Below, in pieces: positions 47,578 to 51,220 of a stretch of 51,220 nt of DNA. The DNA lies in IMG/VR virus record IMGVR_UViG_3300005096_000113, positions 1 through 51,220 of that record; one strand, 5' to 3'. This DNA comes from a virus. Each line of letters starts with the position of its first letter. Positions within the stretch are counted from its first letter, which is position 1. The position numbers and the translations under genes are program-made. The notes under the pieces are model-generated. The model saw only the letters and a program-made list of their open reading frames with translations, did no database searches and had not been told where the DNA came from.

Positions 47578-47814
47578 TTATTCCCATTTTGCGCGATGGA
47601 TACGGACGCCGCCAATACTTTTACTTTTGCCTGCTTGGAGTCCCGATACAATACCTGTCCAATAATTTATCTGCTGCCTAATCTCAGCGCCGTCATTACG
47701 GATAAGCTGCCTGCCTTTGATTGTGTATTCAAGGCCTGTTGCTGTAGCCCTACTTGCTTTTAACCATTCACTGAGTTGCTCTTGGGCTTCAATTAGTGTA
47801 ATCGCTGGTGGCAT
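47578..47814 (-). CDS. gpW-like head-tail connector (78 aa)
   Basis: Short helical protein: TLIEAQEQLSEWLKASRATA, LEYTIKGRQLIRNDGAEIRQ, INYWTGIVSGLQ. It occupies the W position between terminase and portal and resembles the DUF6148/gpW type, which stabilises packaged DNA and receives the tail. GGAGATT precedes the ATG. Confidence 0.8.
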   Translation of the reverse strand: MPPAITLIEAQEQLSEWLKASRATATGLEYTIKGRQLIRNDGAEIRQQINYWTGIVSGLQAGKSKSIGGVRIHRAKWE

Positions 47815-47838
47815 ACCAATCTCCTGATAATTAAAATA

Positions 47839-49875
47839 TTAGTCTCTACCGCGTCCACGTGGCCTGACCTGCTTCCTATCCCTCTTAGGCTTTACTGTTT
47901 TGTCCTTTGGCGTTACTTTCTCTGTCTTTGCCTTATTTTCCAAAGGAAGCGGTTCTTGAGCAGGTTTCATGTTTTTCGCATGCATTATCGCTAAATCACG
48001 AATTTTTTGCCAGCTTTTGGTAAAAATACCGGTTTTTACAGCAGCAGCGTATGCATAGACTAAACAATCGAGCGATTCGTTTCTTGATCGAGTTTTAACC
48101 CACTCTGTTTTCTTTTCGTTATTTTTGTATGTTGTTGTTAATTTTTCAGACATTAGCTGACGAAAAAATTCTTCATCCATGCCAATCGGAAAATGCAACA
48201 TTCCTGGCCCTGGCTCAGTAATGCCGATTCTAGCCATAATTATTGATTTTACTGTATCCGTACCAATTGACCATAGTTTCACGCCATTCTTCATTGTCCG
48301 GCCATTACTCATCACATCCTGAAAGGTAGGCCTCCCCAGTACTGGAGCGCCTTTTTTTGAGGCGCCGATAAGCGCGAATACGTTGCGCCGCTTCCTGGCG
48401 TAGTTATACACTGCTTGAGTGCGATGCCCACCTGAATCAATACCAAGCATTGATATCTTTAGCGAATACCCGTCTGGGTGTGGAAAGTTATAAAACAGCA
48501 TATCGTCAATTTGACTGAATGACTCACCTGAATCTGGATCCCCCATAAACTCCTGATGGAATACCAGCCACATTTCCTCTCGTTTGCCTACCGCATAAAC
48601 AGAAATAACCATCCTGTCATCCTGGGTATCCGCGCCAGCTATTAACTCAATAGCATCACGGGGAACGGTTAGCGCTTTGTAGTTCTCGCTCCTATTCATG
48701 ATCTCCACCCATTCAGGCACCTTTTGAGTTTCCTCCTCCCATGTCCGGCCAAGCCTTGTATTTGTGAAAGTTTTAAGTAAAGACGTGTCTCCTTCCTTTT
48801 TTGCCTTCATTGCCAGGATATATTTACGCCAAAGCTCAGACCATGGTGTTGAGTAGGAAATGATCGACCAAAGGTGAATCCCGACAGATCTTGGTGAGGG
48901 AGTTCGCTCACCATTTAATCCGTAAAAAAGCCCGTCATCGCCGAGAATTACATTCCCATCATCATTAATCCATCTTCCCCTCAAATCCATCGCTCGGATT
49001 GACGGGTAGTAAATTGCCTCATGACACTCACCGCATTCATAATAAACCTTATTATAATCATCCTGTGGCGCAGTCATTCGTTCAAACTCAAGAACCGCGT
49101 AGGTGTTACAATGCGGGCAAGGAAGTGATCGCTGGAACCTTTCTTCAGACGCGTCATACTCACGCTCTATCTGGCACGTGCCTTTAATTTTACTCGTCCC
49201 TCCTCTAACTGACATCGGGAATGGAGCGCCATCTAGCCTCATATCGCCTAACTCAGCCGCTGAGCCCTCTCCACCGATATCTGCATCGAAAGCGGCATAC
49301 TCATCATACAGCACGTAATCCTTTGTCATTCGTCGATAATTAGTCGGCGACTTGCCTCCACGGATATCAAGAACGGCCCCTTCGAAGACTTTTTTAGATA
49401 AGCTATTATTTGCCCCGCTTTTTTTAGGGTCACCCATCAATGAGCCGCCGACCTTATCCACATCTCGGATCATCGGATTTATCTCATCTTTGCAGAAATC
49501 ATCTGCATCACCATCTGTTGGCTGGAATACGACGCCACTCCTGCGCTTATGGGTTGTCATATAAGCAATAAGTATTAATAGCATCTTCGTGTACCCAACG
49601 CGGGCTGACTTGAATATATTTACCTCTTTGACATCTTGATTAGTGAATAGATTTAATATCGCCTTCTGGTATGGCCTTGTCCTCCATGGACCTTGCACGT
49701 TAGATGACTCAGGCGACAGATAGAAATACTTATCTGCCCAATCTGCCATGCTTATATACCCATCGCCAAGGAAGAGCCTTAATGACCTTCTGGCACTTTT
49801 TACCACTAATTCATAGTCCCCCTTGAAAACTTCCTCGCTTGTTGCCCCTATCCTTAGTTTATTCTCCTTGCTCAT
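47839..49875 (-). CDS. Terminase large subunit, GpA type (678 aa)
   Basis: KSARVGYTKML near residue 90 matches the lambda GpA ATP-binding region; DYVLYDEYAAFD near 190 is Walker B; the nuclease part begins AGADTQDDRMVISVYAVG near 415, followed by LGIDSGGHRTQAVYNYARK. Two Cys pairs (CPHC and CGEC) at about 255-285 form a probable zinc site. The C-terminal 50 residues are very basic. Start at ATG 49875 with AAGGAGG 6 bases upstream; the longer frame to 49926 is rejected. Overlaps the small subunit by 17 bases. Confidence 0.9.
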   Translation of the reverse strand: MSKENKLRIGATSEEVFKGDYELVVKSARRSLRLFLGDGYISMADWADKYFYLSPESSNVQGPWRTRPYQKAILNLFTNQDVKEVNIFKSARVGYTKMLLILIAYMTTHKRRSGVVFQPTDGDADDFCKDEINPMIRDVDKVGGSLMGDPKKSGANNSLSKKVFEGAVLDIRGGKSPTNYRRMTKDYVLYDEYAAFDADIGGEGSAAELGDMRLDGAPFPMSVRGGTSKIKGTCQIEREYDASEERFQRSLPCPHCNTYAVLEFERMTAPQDDYNKVYYECGECHEAIYYPSIRAMDLRGRWINDDGNVILGDDGLFYGLNGERTPSPRSVGIHLWSIISYSTPWSELWRKYILAMKAKKEGDTSLLKTFTNTRLGRTWEEETQKVPEWVEIMNRSENYKALTVPRDAIELIAGADTQDDRMVISVYAVGKREEMWLVFHQEFMGDPDSGESFSQIDDMLFYNFPHPDGYSLKISMLGIDSGGHRTQAVYNYARKRRNVFALIGASKKGAPVLGRPTFQDVMSNGRTMKNGVKLWSIGTDTVKSIIMARIGITEPGPGMLHFPIGMDEEFFRQLMSEKLTTTYKNNEKKTEWVKTRSRNESLDCLVYAYAAAVKTGIFTKSWQKIRDLAIMHAKNMKPAQEPLPLENKAKTEKVTPKDKTVKPKRDRKQVRPRGRGRD

Positions 49876-50380
49876 GAGTCCCCTCCTTGTTTGGCTCGCT
49901 ATCGACTGTCTCATCAGGAAACTCAACTCTAGCGCATTCTTCCATCGCCATCGCTATTTCTAGCTCAATGGTCCGGATGACGTCAGTATCCACCTCTGGC
50001 ATGTTTGACTTCACTCTCGTCGGAATTGCCTCCAAGATAAATACGACACCCGAGATCGCAATGTTAAGCACCTCGCTAAGCAGTGAAATAGGGGCTAGTT
50101 CTTTTGCAGCCAAAGCATTTGAAATCACTATCTTATCAGCCTGGAGCTCGGTTAACCTTAGTTTTGCTCTCTGGACATCAGCCTCAAGTGATTCGAGCGT
50201 TTCATCTCGCTCAGTAAAGAAGCTGAACACAGTAGCGCTGTTGTACACGTAAGCCCCGCTATCCCTTTGCCTGAATTCCATTCCTAAGTCCCTGGCATCC
50301 TTTAGCTGTTTTGTTGATAGGCCTAGCAACGTTTTCAACTCAGGGGCTCCGAGCTCCCGGCCGACGGTAGAAATAGGCAT
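49859..50380 (-). CDS. Terminase small subunit, Nu1-like (173 aa)
   Basis: Residues about 8-70 look like a winged helix-turn-helix (LGAPELKTLLGLSTKQLKDA) as in Nu1; about 60-90 is a coiled coil (LESLEADVQRAKLRLTELQA). It recognises the packaging site and recruits the large subunit. GGAG precedes the ATG; it starts 1 base after the gpZ-like stop. Confidence 0.78.
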   Translation of the reverse strand: MPISTVGRELGAPELKTLLGLSTKQLKDARDLGMEFRQRDSGAYVYNSATVFSFFTERDETLESLEADVQRAKLRLTELQADKIVISNALAAKELAPISLLSEVLNIAISGVVFILEAIPTRVKSNMPEVDTDVIRTIELEIAMAMEECARVEFPDETVDSEPNKEGTHEQGE

Positions 50381-50381
50381 G

Positions 50382-51050
50382 TTAACTCCTGTTGTGCATA
50401 ATTGTGTTCCTTATCCTTCTATTGAACATAATCCGACCTTCCTCTTCCATCCTCGGGAAGGCACTTTCAAACTCAGCCTTAATAGCTGGTCCAAAAATAG
50501 GCTTAAGTGGCTGCCTCTTTATTGGCTGCCCTTTCCTCGGCCCTGCTTTTAATAATCTGCCCGCGTAAGATCCTTTCGTAGGAACGACCTTTGCCACACC
50601 TTTCTGCCTTGACATGGCCACCTTTGCTTTAGCGCTTCTATTCCAGACAAAAACGCCGCGATGAAGGATCGCGCCACTTGAATTGCTTCTTTGCCGCGGT
50701 CCTTTATTTTTCCACGCTCTTGACTTTAATCCTCCCCCAGGCCTTGGCTTCACCCCTTTTGATGGTTTCACAATTGAAAATCCAAAGGAGGCTAGGTTTG
50801 GATGTTTTTTGTAGTTCATTGAGAGTTTTGCTGATAAATTATTACCAACCGCCTTCCTCAATCTGATCCGGCTATGGACGGCTGCAACCTTGACGTTGAC
50901 CACTTTTCGGATTTCTGCGATCCCGACAACTCTTGCTCGAATGATTGCCCGGTTTAACGCGTCCCTAATTCTTGGTTTAGCTAATTGCTCGACATCAGAC
51001 AGATGGGTGACGACTTGTGACATATCTACAGTCAGTTTTAATGAGGCCAT
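50382..51050 (-). CDS. gpZ-like tail protein (222 aa)
   Basis: The N-terminal part (SLKLTVDMSQVVTHLSDVEQ) and RPRIRDALNRAII-like helix, then VNVKVAAVHSRIRLRKA, the basic centre (KGVKPRPGGGLKSRAWK) and a late KPIFGPAIKAEFESAFPRME fit the minor tail protein Z family, needed to position the DNA end or complete the tail. In lambda the Z gene lies between FII and U, but here it precedes the terminase, an unusual place. GGAGACAAG precedes the ATG. Family assignment by pattern only. Confidence 0.68.
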   Translation of the reverse strand: MASLKLTVDMSQVVTHLSDVEQLAKPRIRDALNRAIIRARVVGIAEIRKVVNVKVAAVHSRIRLRKAVGNNLSAKLSMNYKKHPNLASFGFSIVKPSKGVKPRPGGGLKSRAWKNKGPRQRSNSSGAILHRGVFVWNRSAKAKVAMSRQKGVAKVVPTKGSYAGRLLKAGPRKGQPIKRQPLKPIFGPAIKAEFESAFPRMEEEGRIMFNRRIRNTIMHNRS

Positions 51051-51220
51051 CTTGTCTCCGATTTTTTTTATAAAATATTACTTGACCTCGATCAGTATGA
51101 TTCAAATGAAAATTCATAGCAATTAATCAAATCCGATTTCATCACTGTATGATATGTATCTATATGATTCTATTGTGGTTGTTCAGACAATAAAAAATAG
51201 TGAAAAATTATCGGCGGCCG
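51051..51220. other. Non-coding right edge, possible packaging-site region
   Basis: 170 bases without a gene upstream of the first late gene. It ends in GGCGGCCG, a G+C-rich palindrome-containing tip after A+T-rich sequence, and has several ATCATAC/ATCATAT words (51090-51180). In lambda-type phages cos lies just upstream of Nu1, so a cos site here or at the edge is plausible but not shown. Confidence 0.35.
51094..51122 (-). promoter_or_regulatory. Weak late-promoter candidate
   Basis: On the minus strand TTGCTA (51122-51117), 17 bases, CATACT (51099-51094): four of six matches each. The start codon of the first late gene is about 45 bases downstream. It may require a phage activator. Confidence 0.3.

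Noticed and set aside
1-51220. tRNA genes
   Set aside because: No cloverleaf with conserved TTC-x-A-x-T-C loop was noticed in the gaps, but a systematic scan was not possible by eye.

Overview
The window looks like all or nearly all of a roughly 51 kb tailed-phage genome (Caudoviricetes, siphovirus-like, lambda-type packaging and head genes). The sequence shows a GpA-type large terminase, a lambda-type portal, a ClpP-type prohead protease fused to the major capsid protein, a 1,356-residue tape measure protein, a G/GT-type frameshifted tail chaperone and a 1,951-residue J-like tail tip protein. No integrase, CI-type repressor, DNA polymerase, RNA polymerase, tRNA or recognisable endolysin was found. 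The host is probably a Gram-negative bacterium with moderate to low G+C: the phage carries an outer-membrane beta-barrel gene ending in Phe, and two secreted proteins with PEP-CTERM-like tails, which would need a host exosortase. The genus cannot be named from this.

Layout: (1) 1-1422, minus-strand cassette of four very small genes (three with a predicted membrane segment), bracketed by two clusters of a 42-bp hairpin-forming repeat. (2) 1575-2060, a minus-strand RusA-like gene. (3) 2130-9078, a plus-strand accessory/early block: PD-(D/E)XK exonuclease, DUF669-type protein, two DUF5675-like proteins, two PEP-CTERM-like proteins, a Met-rich zinc-ribbon protein, a 500-bp non-coding region with a 176-bp imperfect inverted repeat, and a repeat protein. 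(4) 9104-17320, a minus-strand block: membrane protein, tail-fibre-like genes, KilA-N protein, three paralogous small proteins sharing a duplicated leader, MazG-like pyrophosphatase, outer-membrane protein, and a primase-helicase. (5) 17416-23718, a plus-strand replication/recombination operon: Sak4-like ATPase, Fis-like protein, BRO-N-like protein, SF2 helicase, DUF723 protein, ATP-dependent ligase. (6) 23806-51050, the minus-strand late operon, read right to left: gpZ-like protein, terminase, portal, protease/capsid, head completion, tail tube, chaperones, tape measure, distal tail, tail tip, class 3 lipase and a string of fibre/receptor-binding genes.

How it fits together: primase-helicase, SF2 helicase, ligase, exonuclease, the Sak4/DUF669 annealing pair and RusA form a replication-recombination set that borrows the host polymerase. 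Blocks 4 and 5 diverge from a nearly perfect 31-bp palindrome at 17359-17389 that contains two symmetric promoter-like sequences. Two short promoter-to-terminator units without reading frames (8549-8651 and 9418-9561) are candidate small RNAs near the convergence point of blocks 3 and 4. The secreted, outer-membrane and lipase genes suggest a strong investment in changing or penetrating the host surface.

Limits: all family names come from motif recognition by eye, without database searches. Promoters, small RNAs and repeats are sequence-pattern predictions.
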